A stretch of DNA of 25,986 nucleotides from Lachnospiraceae bacterium (GCA_902363675.1 CABJAV010000036.1:1-25986), one strand, 5' to 3'; shown: positions 1 through 6,709, counted from the stretch's first letter. Translations and numbers: made by a program. Notes: generated from the letters alone by a model not told the origin.

Positions 1-10
1 ACGACTAAAT

Positions 11-64
11 AAAAAATTCCCTTATTTCCCTTGCTGATTCCGCATAAGGTCAAAAATAAGGGAA
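11..64 (-). terminator. Possible intrinsic terminator
   Basis: The arms TTCCCTTATTT (17-27) and AAATAAGGGAA (54-64) are perfect 11-bp inverted repeats. Read on the minus strand, the hairpin is followed directly by TTTTTTATTT, the layout of a Rho-independent terminator. It would end leftward transcription from the gene that stops at 213. The 26-nt loop is long and the stem is AT-rich, so it may be weak. A third partial copy (AAAATAAGG) lies near 107-115. Confidence 0.45.
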
Positions 65-212
65 AATACATATCATTTCACTATTTAAGGGGCTGGAAAG
101 CCCGTAAAATAAGGAAAGTTCAAGAAATCTCTCCACAAATTTCGATTTGTAAAACACATTCTTTTTTACATAGGCACAGTATACCACATTTCCTGTTCCT
201 ATGTGATAACAT

Positions 213-608
213 TTACTGCTTCTTCCGATATGAACTCATCTTCTCCACAGTAACCTCCGGATAGAAGTGAGTAAGAATCGTTGCTTTCGAAACTCCTACG
301 GCAAGTACTTTTTTCACCTCTTCCTTCTGCTCCGGTGTATATGACCAGTGCAGCATTCTGTTTGTGATGGTATCTTCCCACTTAGGTTTTTCCCTCTCAG
401 GATTCCTTACAGGCTTAACACCAGCACTTCCATTAGAAGTGTTGGCACTTTCTGTAGCATCAGACTTCTGCGACTCATCGACATACTCAAGCTCATTTGC
501 CTGTTCCCTGTCAATCTTTGCTTTCTGCTCTGCCTCATCCTGCATGGAGAATCTTCTGCTTAATTCCGCATCACCAAGCATCATAAACTGCTCATGTATT
601 GCAGTCAA
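213..608 (-). CDS. Hypothetical protein, charged, unknown function
   Basis: This 131-aa reading frame is not one I recognise. The N-terminal half is acidic and rich in Glu, Asp, Gln and Ser (residues 20-65) and looks disordered. The C-terminal part (about 75-131) is compact, with Trp residues in KWED and LHWSY and a VSKATILTHFYPE stretch that could be a small helical DNA-binding domain. The first codon is TTG, directly after an in-frame TGA. An alternative ATG lies at 584. Neither has a convincing ribosome-binding site, so the gene may be a 5'-truncated remnant. Its upstream DNA carries three phased 8-bp repeats, which hints at a mobile-element or plasmid origin, but that is inference. Confidence 0.5.
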   Translation of the reverse strand: MTAIHEQFMMLGDAELSRRFSMQDEAEQKAKIDREQANELEYVDESQKSDATESANTSNGSAGVKPVRNPEREKPKWEDTITNRMLHWSYTPEQKEEVKKVLAVGVSKATILTHFYPEVTVEKMSSYRKKQ

Positions 609-620
609 ATATCATAAACA

Positions 621-651
621 AACCGACACTTAACCGACATTCAAACCGACA
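621..651. repeat. Three phased direct repeats (AACCGACA)
   Basis: AACCGACA occurs at 621-628, 632-639 and 644-651, at 11- and 12-bp spacing, about one helical turn. This is the geometry of operator or iteron sites that bind one protein side by side. They lie just upstream of the 131-aa minus-strand frame. Confidence 0.6.
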
Positions 652-653
652 TT

Positions 654-875
654 TTTATGTAAGTGAAAAGAAGTCCCCGAAGGAACTTCTTTCGCCACAA
701 ATCATATTCTTTTTTATCGAGGGAAGTCCGGCTGATGATCCTACTGTTTTACAAAATAGGAGTACAATGGGGGGTACAAATCCCATCCACATTCCCTAAA
801 AGCCTTGATTTTAAGCCTTTTCAGCCAAAAGTACGGTTTCTGGGCAAATTATAGCATATTGTTGCAAGTCTATTC
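654..875. other. Intergenic stretch with one hairpin
   Basis: No gene is supported here. The arms AAAGAAGT (667-674) and ACTTCTTT (685-692) form an 8-bp hairpin downstream of the serine hydrolase gene. There is no clean U-tract on the minus strand, so its role as a terminator is doubtful. A near-direct repeat (AAGCCTTG / AAGCCTTT) lies near 801-823. I see no promoter or RNA gene. Confidence 0.35.
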
Positions 876-1793
876 TTACAATTCCATCAGAAAATGTTCA
901 TGCAGCGCACGTTTCACCTGATCGAAATTACCTCTCTCCGGACATTGGATGGAAACAACCAATCCCTTCTCTGGGAGAATCGTTGTAATCTGTCCGAATG
1001 CGCCATCAGCACGATAGGATCCTGGATATGGACTGATCCAGAACTGATAGCCATATCCTACATGCCAGAGATCTGCAGATGGCTCGAAGGTAAATTTCGG
1101 GGTGGACACCTCCTGCACCCAATCCCTGCTGACAATCTGCTCGCCCTTCCAGTTACCCTCAGCCAGATAGAGCTGTCCCAGTTTCATCATCTCGGTACAA
1201 GTCAGATACATACCTCCGCCGCCATTCGGATGTCCCTGTGGATCATGCTCCCAGAGCGGCCATCCCATATCAAGGGGCTGGAATACCTTCTCATACAGAT
1301 ACTCTCCCATCCGCTTGCCAACGGCCCGTTCTACCATATGAGCAGCCAGAATACTATCGGCAGAGGAATAGCAGAATGCACTGCCTGGCTCCACAGGAAC
1401 CGGCTGTGCCATCATATATTTCTCATAATCCGGTACGCCGATGCCCGGACGTCTGTCCGCATTCATCAGAAGTGCCTTACCAAAGCCACTGGACATGCAG
1501 AGCAGATGTTTCAACTGAATCTTCTCCAGATTTGGATCCGGATTTGAAGGAAGTTTTTCTTTAAACACTTCCGCTACATGACCTTCCAGGCTTAGTTTTC
1601 CCTCTTCTATTGCGAGTCCAACTGCTGTTACCGTAAAACTCTTGGTATGTGAATAAATATTTCTCGGTGCATTTGCTGCGTAGTGCATCTCACAGAGTAC
1701 CTTGTTCTCATCTCCGACACTGATAGCTTCCAGCGGCAGATTGTGGCTACTGGCATAACAATGAAATTCCAAAAACTTCTCTTCCAGTAACAT
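876..1793 (-). CDS. Serine hydrolase, beta-lactamase/S12 family
   Basis: A 305-aa cytoplasmic-looking protein of the penicillin-binding/class C beta-lactamase fold, most likely an esterase or peptidase rather than a true beta-lactamase. The SxxK nucleophile motif is S48-H-T-K51. The second motif is Y141-S-S rather than Y-x-N. The usual KTG/HTG strand is replaced by GAFGQ (263-267), a variant seen in esterase-like members. No signal peptide is visible. The ATG at 1793 has a good ribosome-binding site (AGGATAGAGG). The gene follows the GH172 enzyme by 106 bp, so the two are probably co-transcribed and may act on the same acylated carbohydrate. The substrate cannot be read from sequence. Confidence 0.85.
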   Translation of the reverse strand: MLLEEKFLEFHCYASSHNLPLEAISVGDENKVLCEMHYAANAPRNIYSHTKSFTVTAVGLAIEEGKLSLEGHVAEVFKEKLPSNPDPNLEKIQLKHLLCMSSGFGKALLMNADRRPGIGVPDYEKYMMAQPVPVEPGSAFCYSSADSILAAHMVERAVGKRMGEYLYEKVFQPLDMGWPLWEHDPQGHPNGGGGMYLTCTEMMKLGQLYLAEGNWKGEQIVSRDWVQEVSTPKFTFEPSADLWHVGYGYQFWISPYPGSYRADGAFGQITTILPEKGLVVSIQCPERGNFDQVKRALHEHFLMEL

Positions 1794-1899
1794 AATACCT
1801 CTATCCTTTCCGGCAAATCTCTGATGTCAGTCCGATATAACCGATGCGACGTGTCGCAAGGTTAAAACCAATCTATCTGACATCTCCAATCTGGTTCTA
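1794..1899. other. Intergenic nested inverted repeats
   Basis: Between the GH172 and serine hydrolase genes, GATGTCAG (1823-1830) can pair with CTGACATC (1877-1884). Inside lies the 14-bp palindrome TGCGACGTGTCGCA (1845-1858). On the minus-strand transcript these could form a stem with an inner hairpin between the two cistrons. Possible roles are RNA processing, stability or an operator, and none can be chosen from sequence alone. Confidence 0.4.
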
Positions 1900-2928
1900 T
1901 TATCTCATACACATCTCTGCATCTGTCGGCAGTGGCATCAGCGGTGCGGACGGCAGGGTCTGATACCAATAAGCAACACTGGTGTAATCATCGTAACGCG
2001 GTCCGGTCCAGCCCATGTTGTCGAGTGTCATACGAAACTTATTCTCAAAACGGATCGGGTCTGCAATATGGAAATGATACAGCAGGAATCTCTGCTGTCC
2101 GTTATAGAATTCCCGGTTGTCTCCATAGATTGCATACATGCCGGTATATAAGCCGCTGAAGGTCTGATAGCTCTTGATGATGATGTCATTTCCAAATCCA
2201 TAGGAACCGCCGAAGTAGTCTTCAGTTCCGGTATAGTGGATAGACGGATACGGATCATCGTCCAGATACATGCGGGCTTCGCCTTCTACCCAACAGGTAT
2301 TGTTGCCATTCATACCAGTTGCCAGAGTCACACCAACAAATTGTCCCCTGCCTTCAATTCCGTCAACGATTGTGTAGGTACGACCCTTCTGAACCGGGTG
2401 CTCTTGGCGATAGGTGGCATGGAAATAACCAGCCTCCGCCGGAATCTCCTGATAAGCTCCGGTGATAATATAATAGAGATTTTCATCCTTGTCACCACGG
2501 TTTTCCATCGTGATCCGAGCTCTCTTATGGAACGGCATCTCAAAATAGCTGTTATAGCCGCGACCAGGAGCTACCAGCATCATGGCAGAATTCAACACCG
2601 GATATTTGCCATCCCGGTCCACGAAATTTTCATCATAGGCACATCCGAAGAATGCAGAGAGCGGAGCTTCCACAGACGGATATTCCTGATCATCCCAATA
2701 CATACGGATGATAAAATGGTGCCCGACATATCCGGTAAACCACATATGCTGGATCACACCCGGTCCTGCAGCATCTACCAGAGTTACGGTTTCCCCTGCA
2801 GGAATCGTCACGGTCGGACGAAGCTTGGTGCAGTCACCGCCCTGGGAACCACCTGCGCGTACACCGGTTGGATTCTCTGCGGAAAATGCAAACGTTTTGG
2901 AGTTCTGGATCATACAATAGTTGTTCAT
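1900..2928 (-). CDS. GH172 (DUF2961) family glycoside hydrolase
   Basis: A 342-aa single-domain protein of the DUF2961/GH172 family. Characterised members include difructose-anhydride synthase/hydrolase and D-arabinofuranosidases. Family features are the N-terminal block with GGDCTKLRPT and PGVIQHMWFTG (about residues 31-66), the TGTEDYFGG motif (about 233-241) and HFHIADPIRFE in the C-terminal third. Length matches compact family members. A TTG-initiated frame extends to 2949, but I chose the ATG at 2928 because GAGAGGAG lies at the right distance before it. There is no signal peptide, so it probably acts on imported oligosaccharides. It is followed by the serine hydrolase gene. Confidence 0.88.
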   Translation of the reverse strand: MNNYCMIQNSKTFAFSAENPTGVRAGGSQGGDCTKLRPTVTIPAGETVTLVDAAGPGVIQHMWFTGYVGHHFIIRMYWDDQEYPSVEAPLSAFFGCAYDENFVDRDGKYPVLNSAMMLVAPGRGYNSYFEMPFHKRARITMENRGDKDENLYYIITGAYQEIPAEAGYFHATYRQEHPVQKGRTYTIVDGIEGRGQFVGVTLATGMNGNNTCWVEGEARMYLDDDPYPSIHYTGTEDYFGGSYGFGNDIIIKSYQTFSGLYTGMYAIYGDNREFYNGQQRFLLYHFHIADPIRFENKFRMTLDNMGWTGPRYDDYTSVAYWYQTLPSAPLMPLPTDAEMCMR

Positions 2929-2981
2929 ATTCTTCTCCTCTCTGATCAAACCTGGATCATCTGAAATTATTGCTTACTACG

Positions 2982-3209
2982 CTATCGCGTTTCTCTATTC
3001 ACTATATAATCAACGACAAGCCTGACAAAATACGGCATATTCCGCTGCATCCGATCTCCATTTTTTCTCTCGACGATTTCTTCGACAACTTTTTTCAGCG
3101 GCTTCTCCGCATAATCATTTCGTGCCGATACTTTTTCGTGATTGCTCAGGTCAAAAGTCGGTGTCCATGTATCCGGCAGTTTATGGACCTCTTCGCAAAA
3201 CAGATTCAT
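2982..3209 (-). CDS. Small hypothetical protein
   Basis: About 75 residues from the ATG at 3209, or 95 residues if read from 3269. The later start is preferred because a strong extended -10 box (3246-3251) lies inside the longer version. I do not recognise the protein. It is rich in Asn, Val and charged residues, with a likely helical region KPLKKVVEEIVERKNG, and it has no membrane segment or cysteine cluster. It sits 53 bp upstream of the GH172 start and so may be the first gene of that operon, or a shortened remnant of a larger one. Confidence 0.45.
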   Translation of the reverse strand: MNLFCEEVHKLPDTWTPTFDLSNHEKVSARNDYAEKPLKKVVEEIVERKNGDRMQRNMPYFVRLVVDYIVNRETR

Positions 3210-3228
3210 GGTATAACCATCTTCTTTA

Positions 3229-3251
3229 TTCAAGCGCTTAAACTGATTATA
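3229..3251 (-). promoter_or_regulatory. Extended -10 promoter with LacI-type palindrome
   Basis: On the minus strand TGGTATAAT (the -10 hexamer is 3246-3251 with TGn in front) is an extended -10 element. Directly downstream, overlapping the expected start point, is TTTAAGCGCTTGAA (3229-3242). It centres on the perfect palindrome AAGCGCTT, the CG-centred form bound by LacI/GalR-family repressors and CcpA-like proteins. This would place the downstream sugar-enzyme genes under carbohydrate control. No -35 box is obvious. Confidence 0.5.
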
Positions 3252-3362
3252 CCATAAATCTATGAACAAAGTTTATCTGTAAAGAAAATTGATACAGAGT
3301 TTTTCAAAATCGGTCCATCTGCTCCTGGGTAGCCACCTGCCTACAACTTGTATTGCTATTTT

Positions 3363-3491
3363 CTATCGTTCCGAACAATGCAACCATTGTCCGGCAGCTG
3401 TTTCAGGTACCAACAATTCATACGCAATATATTCATAAATGTCCCTCAAATCCTGTCTTGCTTCAGCGGAATATGCCACATAAAAAATCAT
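3363..3491 (-). pseudogene. Truncated RelE/ParE-family toxin
   Basis: Reading from the ATG at 3491 gives 42 residues before TAG. The stretch YSAEARQDLRDIYEYIAYEL is characteristic of the N-terminal helices of RelE/ParE toxins, followed by L-V-P-E-T-A-A-G-Q. Intact family members run to about 95-110 aa, so the catalytic/C-terminal half is missing and the match ends near GQ. The start codon overlaps the antitoxin stop (ATGA), the usual coupling of RelBE/ParDE operons. I infer a dead toxin remnant. Confidence 0.75.
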
Positions 3492-3690
3492 ATGCCAAAA
3501 TCTCTTTTCATTTCAGCTTCAATGGCATCTGCTGAGTAAACTCTGCCAGCTTTTACATCAGACATACCTTTTTCAATTTCTTTATCAAATTGTTCTTTCG
3601 TAAGAGAACCATAGGTCAACGGTGCCGTTTTGGGTAATTTCATTTCAAATGGAATTCCCTTTTGCAAAACAATCTGCCGTAGAAACATTC
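3488..3690 (-). pseudogene. RelB/DinJ-family antitoxin, N-terminus lost
   Basis: From about 3690 down, the frame reads M-F-L-R-Q-I-V-L-Q-K-G-I-P-F-E-M-K-L-P and continues through an acidic helical tail ending MKRDFGI. This matches the end of the ribbon-helix-helix domain and the toxin-binding tail of DinJ/RelB antitoxins. The normal first 30 or so residues (the DNA-binding beta strand and helix) are absent. The open frame extends to 3745, but its first 19 residues look unrelated, so a recombination junction near 3690 is inferred. The toxin remnant follows with a 4-nt overlap. Confidence 0.72.
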
Positions 3691-3822
3691 CTCTTCTCCT
3701 TTTGCTACTGGTATTATGAATGTATAAGCATAATAATGTATCCAATTATTAATATCATTATCCAGCATGTATTGAAGCATATCGACTGTGCTAATCCCTG
3801 ATTCATTAAATTTATCAATACT
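3690..3822 (-). pseudogene. Unidentified gene fragment
   Basis: A separate frame (phase shifted from the DUF1016 fragment upstream) reads S-I-D-K-F-N-E-S-G-I-S-T-V and then DMLQYMLDNDINNWIHYYAYTF, ending I-P-V-A-K-G-E-E at the antitoxin junction. Its composition looks like real protein, not a shadow, but I cannot name the family. It lies between two other broken genes, so it is probably also a remnant. Confidence 0.4.
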
Positions 3823-3839
3823 GGTTTATCCTTGTAAGT

Positions 3840-4043
3840 TTCATAAAACTGTTTCATTCTCCAAATATTTTGTGATGAATATCCTCTAATTCCAGGTTCT
3901 TTACTCAATATATATTCAGACAAAGCCTTCACAGTAGACTTGCCCCAACCATTTACATCAATTTGTTTTGAAACATACTCACCAATAGACCAATATAAAT
4001 CAATAATTGTAGAATTAACCTGATACTCAGCTTTCTGATTATA
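3840..4043 (-). pseudogene. DUF1016 (YhcG-like) N-terminal fragment
   Basis: The open frame after TGA at 4044-4046 has no good start codon. It encodes AEYQVNSTIIDLYWSIGEYV, then KALSEYILSKEPGIRGYS and NIWRMKQFYETYKD. These blocks are typical of the N-terminal domain of DUF1016 proteins, whose C-terminal half is a PD-(D/E)xK nuclease. The nuclease half is absent and the frame ends in unrelated residues by 3714. The fragment begins inside the last codons of the macro-domain gene, which suggests recombination at that point. Confidence 0.7.
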
Positions 4044-4566
4044 TCATTTTATACAGTTGATCAACTTCTGCTTCGTATACTGATTCAGTGTGAGTATCAA
4101 ATAGTACCCACTCCACCAGATCAAAACAATCCGGATTATCCTGCAAAACTCTATTTACTGTATGTACCGCAATCTTTGCCGCCAACTCAACCGGAAAACT
4201 ATATACTCCCGTTGATATGGAAGGAAATGCAATAGACCTGATTCCATTATCCATTGCCTGCTTCATAGAATTAAAATAGCAGTTAGCAAGAAGCTCCTCT
4301 TCTCTATTTCTTCCACCATTCCATATCGGTCCTACAGTATGTATCACATAATCACATGGCAGATTATAGGCTTTTGTTATCTTTGCTTCTCCAGTCTCAC
4401 ATCCATGAAGTGTCCTGCACTCTACCAAAAGCTCCGGTCCTGCTGCTCTATGAATCGCACCATCCACACCACCTCCGCCAAGAAGAGAGTTGTTTGCTGC
4501 ATTTACGATTGCCTGCACATCTGTTACTTTTGTTATGTCACCTTTTATTGCCTTAATCAAATACAT
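4039..4566 (-). CDS. Macro-domain protein, O-acetyl-ADP-ribose deacetylase-like
   Basis: A 175-aa single macro domain, the usual length for the YmdB/MacroD-like class that hydrolyses O-acetyl-ADP-ribose or mono-ADP-ribose esters. Visible motifs are IxxGDIT near residues 7-12, NAAN (22-25), the phosphate-binding [10 protein letters not shown] (30-39) and the second loop [10 protein letters not shown] (116-125). The hydrophobic strand YVIHTVGP (73-80) is also typical. The start at 4566 lies 3 bp after the stop of the small upstream gene. It is the last intact gene of the five-gene operon. Confidence 0.93.
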   Translation of the reverse strand: MYLIKAIKGDITKVTDVQAIVNAANNSLLGGGGVDGAIHRAAGPELLVECRTLHGCETGEAKITKAYNLPCDYVIHTVGPIWNGGRNREEELLANCYFNSMKQAMDNGIRSIAFPSISTGVYSFPVELAAKIAVHTVNRVLQDNPDCFDLVEWVLFDTHTESVYEAEVDQLYKMI

Positions 4567-4569
4567 TGT

Positions 4570-4788
4570 TTAATATTCCTTCTCTATCTCATCATCTATT
4601 CCATACATCTTCTTGAATGCTTCAAGGTCTGCCTGGTTCTTAATCAACATAACCTCTTCTATCTTACCTGTATGAATGTCCTTAAAACCAGCTACCTGCT
4701 CACCATTACATATGCTCGCCTTGATTACTGGTTTCTTATTTTCCTTATCATACGTCTTTGTAACTGTCTTTTTCCTAAATATTCCCAC
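4570..4788 (-). CDS. Small conserved protein of unknown function
   Basis: 72 residues if translation begins at the GTG at 4788, which has AAGG about 8 nt upstream. A GTG at 4797 adds three residues. It starts with a short basic segment (IFRKKTVTK), and the body contains NGEQVAGFKD and HTGKIEEVMLIKNQADLEAF. It has no cysteine cluster and no membrane segment. I recall similar small proteins in Clostridia but know no function. It overlaps the end of the UPF0178 gene by 14 nt and is 3 bp from the macro-domain gene. Confidence 0.75.
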   Translation of the reverse strand: MGIFRKKTVTKTYDKENKKPVIKASICNGEQVAGFKDIHTGKIEEVMLIKNQADLEAFKKMYGIDDEIEKEY

Positions 4789-5248
4789 TCTGAGCACCTT
4801 CTTTTGACTTTGCCATCAATATAAGTTTTTCAAAGGACTGTGCAAAACGTACGTCATCTTCTTCTGTACGCTTTCTCGGTCCCTTCATATGATTCTTGTG
4901 AGAACTGCGTCTTGCTTTCTTGTTAAGATGACGCTCCATAAGCATCTGGTCAATATTCTCATTCGTGTACCACTTGCCGGATTGGTGAATAGCATATGCA
5001 CCTTTTCCAAGAGCCATCGCAGCGACACCATAATCCTGCGATACTACGACATCCCCTTTATGGCAAATACTTATCAGTTTATAATCTACTGCATCTGCTC
5101 CTGCACCTACTACAATCACCTCGCTGTAATCAGAATACAACATATGATTTGTATCACACAGCAATGTGGTGGAAATATTATATTTCTCTGCTATTTCTTC
5201 TACAATACCTACTACAGGGCACGCATCTGCATCTACAAATATCTGCAC
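4775..5248 (-). CDS. UPF0178 (YaiI/YqxD) family protein
   Basis: About 157 aa, the normal size for this NYN/PIN-like family. Diagnostic blocks are the N-terminal IFVDADACPV, GADAVDYKLI, VVSQDYGVAA and, near the C-terminus, a basic stretch followed by RTEEDDVRFAQSFEKLI. The acidic residues in the first two blocks sit where PIN-like nucleases bind metal, but no activity is established for the family. An ATG at 5278 extends the frame by ten unrelated residues. I prefer the GTG at 5248 because it overlaps the upstream stop codon (TAGTG) with GGAGAG just before it, which implies translational coupling. Confidence 0.88.
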   Translation of the reverse strand: MQIFVDADACPVVGIVEEIAEKYNISTTLLCDTNHMLYSDYSEVIVVGAGADAVDYKLISICHKGDVVVSQDYGVAAMALGKGAYAIHQSGKWYTNENIDQMLMERHLNKKARRSSHKNHMKGPRKRTEEDDVRFAQSFEKLILMAKSKEGAQSGNI

Positions 5249-5616
5249 TAACCTCTCTCCATTTCTCGTTGAATCCATGTCATAATTACATCTACAAGAT
5301 AATCCTGCTGCACCTGACTTAGTTCCTTGCCCGGCTGCATTTTATGCCACTTTCGGATGCACTCCCTGCAGCATGTTGCTGTTGCATGCTGAGCGATAAA
5401 TACCGGATGACCTTTCATTGGTGTCTGCTTGCCATCATTTGCTATATATGCCGGAGCTTCTCTCTTTGCAATAAAATCCTTTGCATGTTGTCTGATTGTG
5501 TCCAACCCTTTTTCATTTATGTAATCAATATCTTTCTGCTTCAGATGGAAACTGCTTCGGAACCTGGAATTATCCAGCCGCTCAAATAACTGCCTGTACC
5601 ATTCATCCTTAGTCAT
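5248..5616 (-). CDS. DUF4186 family protein
   Basis: A 122-aa protein matching DUF4186. It has an N-terminal helical part (FERLDNSRFRSSFHL), then KGLDTIRQHAKDFI, and a core AQHATATCCRECIRKWHKM with a Cys-Cys-x-x-Cys cluster and nearby histidines that may bind metal. The function of the family is unknown to me. The ATG at 5616 overlaps the stop of the upstream gene (TAATG), and its own stop overlaps the GTG of the UPF0178 gene, so the three are almost certainly translationally coupled. Confidence 0.85.
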   Translation of the reverse strand: MTKDEWYRQLFERLDNSRFRSSFHLKQKDIDYINEKGLDTIRQHAKDFIAKREAPAYIANDGKQTPMKGHPVFIAQHATATCCRECIRKWHKMQPGKELSQVQQDYLVDVIMTWIQREMERG

Positions 5617-6008
5617 TAAAACTTCACTACTTCCGGCTCATGTGTAAATGATGAAAATGTAGCTGTCGCATTTTTAAAATAGAACACCTCGGTATTTCCA
5701 TCATCTGCTGAGTACATATTCTGTAAAGATGGATAAGCATCGAGCATAGACTGTCTTGCTTCTCTTCTGTCATCTTCTACAAGTTCTCCGGCTACACGAA
5801 GCCACTCGCCATTTTTAAATGCACAGATTTCTACCTTCGGGTTTGCGTGAATCTGCTTTGAAACATCCTTTACCTTGCCAGTCTGAATATACAGCTTTCC
5901 TTCAAAAATGTGTGCTGTACCAAAAGGTCTTACCCTTGGCTGGTCACCTTCTACTGTCGCCAAATAATATGTCTCTGCTTCTTTTAAAAATTTTACTACT
6001 CGTTCCAT
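5616..6008 (-). CDS. Pyridoxamine 5'-phosphate oxidase-family flavin protein
   Basis: 130 aa from the ATG at 6008, which has a perfect AGGAGG 6 nt upstream. A longer open frame to 6056 lacks one. It is a split beta-barrel FMN/F420-binding protein: YYLATVEGDQPRVRPFG (about 14-30), LYIQTGKVKDVSKQI (about 39-53) and NPKVEICAF (about 56-64). Small clostridial members of this type are usually annotated as PNPOx-like. The substrate is unknown. This is the first gene of the operon 6008 to 4039. Confidence 0.9.
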   Translation of the reverse strand: MERVVKFLKEAETYYLATVEGDQPRVRPFGTAHIFEGKLYIQTGKVKDVSKQIHANPKVEICAFKNGEWLRVAGELVEDDRREARQSMLDAYPSLQNMYSADDGNTEVFYFKNATATFSSFTHEPEVVKF

Positions 6009-6145
6009 AATGTAATCCTCCTGTCGTCTTTTATAATTATTTATTTCGAAAAGCATTCATCTTTTTTCTTTAAAGATTCTTCCTTTACATCCATAACGTT
6101 TGTTAATAAAAATCTTGTAACTTTCAATGTTTCATCAATAATTTT
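6009..6145. other. AT-rich leader of the five-gene operon
   Basis: This gap separates the BREX-distal 39-aa ORF from the PNPOx-like gene. It is very AT-rich. A TTGAAA at the upstream end could be a -35 element, but I cannot place a good -10 at 16-18 bp. I see no hairpin with a U-tract, so there is no clear terminator for the BREX transcript here. Confidence 0.3.
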
Positions 6146-6265
6146 TTATCTGTTATTAGAATATTTAATCTTCATCAAAAGAGAATATAATTCAATCTTA
6201 TTAATCATATTTAACATATTTGTTGTTTCATCCAATTTTTCTTGAGCTTTTTCATCTGAAATCAT
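6146..6265 (-). CDS. 39-aa small protein, unknown
   Basis: An ATG at 6265 with a perfect AAAGGAGG about 7 nt upstream opens a 39-codon frame. It begins M-I-S-D-E-K-A-Q-E-K-L-D-E-T-T-N, continues with an amphipathic helix-like LNMINKIELYSLLMKI, and ends in a basic K-Y-S-N-N-R. Apart from the strong ribosome-binding site there is no homology I recognise. It lies 26 bp after the frameshifted Cys-rich region at the end of the BREX transcript. Confidence 0.5.
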   Translation of the reverse strand: MISDEKAQEKLDETTNMLNMINKIELYSLLMKIKYSNNR

Positions 6266-6291
6266 AATGCACCTCCTTTATCTGTCGAACT

Positions 6292-6709
6292 TTATTTTCT
6301 CTTAATATTCATAACAAATATCGGATCAGCCTTCACAATATCCATAATCTCATCTCTGGTAGAATCATCAATATCCACATAAAACATACCACAATACTTG
6401 CATCTCTTTAACGAATACTTCTCTTTATACTTTTTTAGGTTCAAGGCTTTTCTTATATTTGTCAATGTTATCTCTTTCAATTTGTTCCGCAGTCTTTCTG
6501 CTCTCCTGCAATTTCTTAAAATCTTCAAGTGACTCTGAATAATCCATGCAATGACTTGAACCTATGCATTTCCCCGAATAATTTGCTTTCCATCCACATT
6601 GTCCATCACGATAGTGAATGCATCTCGCCTTATGTCTCCGTGGATCATCCTCCTGTTTCTTCGCATATCCCACATGCCAAGGTGTATCAGGTAATCTATT
6701 ATTACAATG
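6292..6709 (-). pseudogene. Frameshifted Cys-rich protein (two frames)
   Basis: Two minus-strand frames look like parts of one gene. The first (open 6425-6709) reads R-L-P-D-T-P-W-H-V-G-Y-A-K-K, then a C-x-H-Y...G-x-C...K-C-x-G-S-S-x-C-x-x-Y cysteine motif, and ends E-P-K-K-V-stop. The second (6292 to about 6436) continues KYKEKYSLKRCKYCGMFYVD and ends NIKRK. They join if the A6 run (T6 on the plus strand, 6431-6436) is read as A5. The first frame has no good start (only a GTG at 6673) and overlaps the end of the 342-aa gene, so a second frameshift may link it to that gene. Sequencing error, true decay or recoding are all possible. Confidence 0.55.

Noticed and set aside
213..608. Plasmid replication protein because of the iteron-like repeats
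   Set aside because: The protein has no recognisable replication-initiator domain, so I left it as hypothetical.
894..1547. 217-aa plus-strand ORF
   Set aside because: Antisense to the S12 hydrolase, whose catalytic motifs are clear. The translation is low-complexity shadow without domains.
2236..2964. 242-aa plus-strand ORF
   Set aside because: It lies antisense to the GH172 gene. Its composition is that of a shadow frame and it lacks a ribosome-binding site.
3691..3745. Antitoxin N-terminus as given by the open frame
   Set aside because: The first 19 residues do not resemble a ribbon-helix-helix and lie in the unrelated fragment upstream of the junction.
4339..4824. 161-aa plus-strand hydrophobic ORF
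   Set aside because: Antisense to the macro-domain and small conserved genes. Its leucine-rich look comes from their reverse complement.
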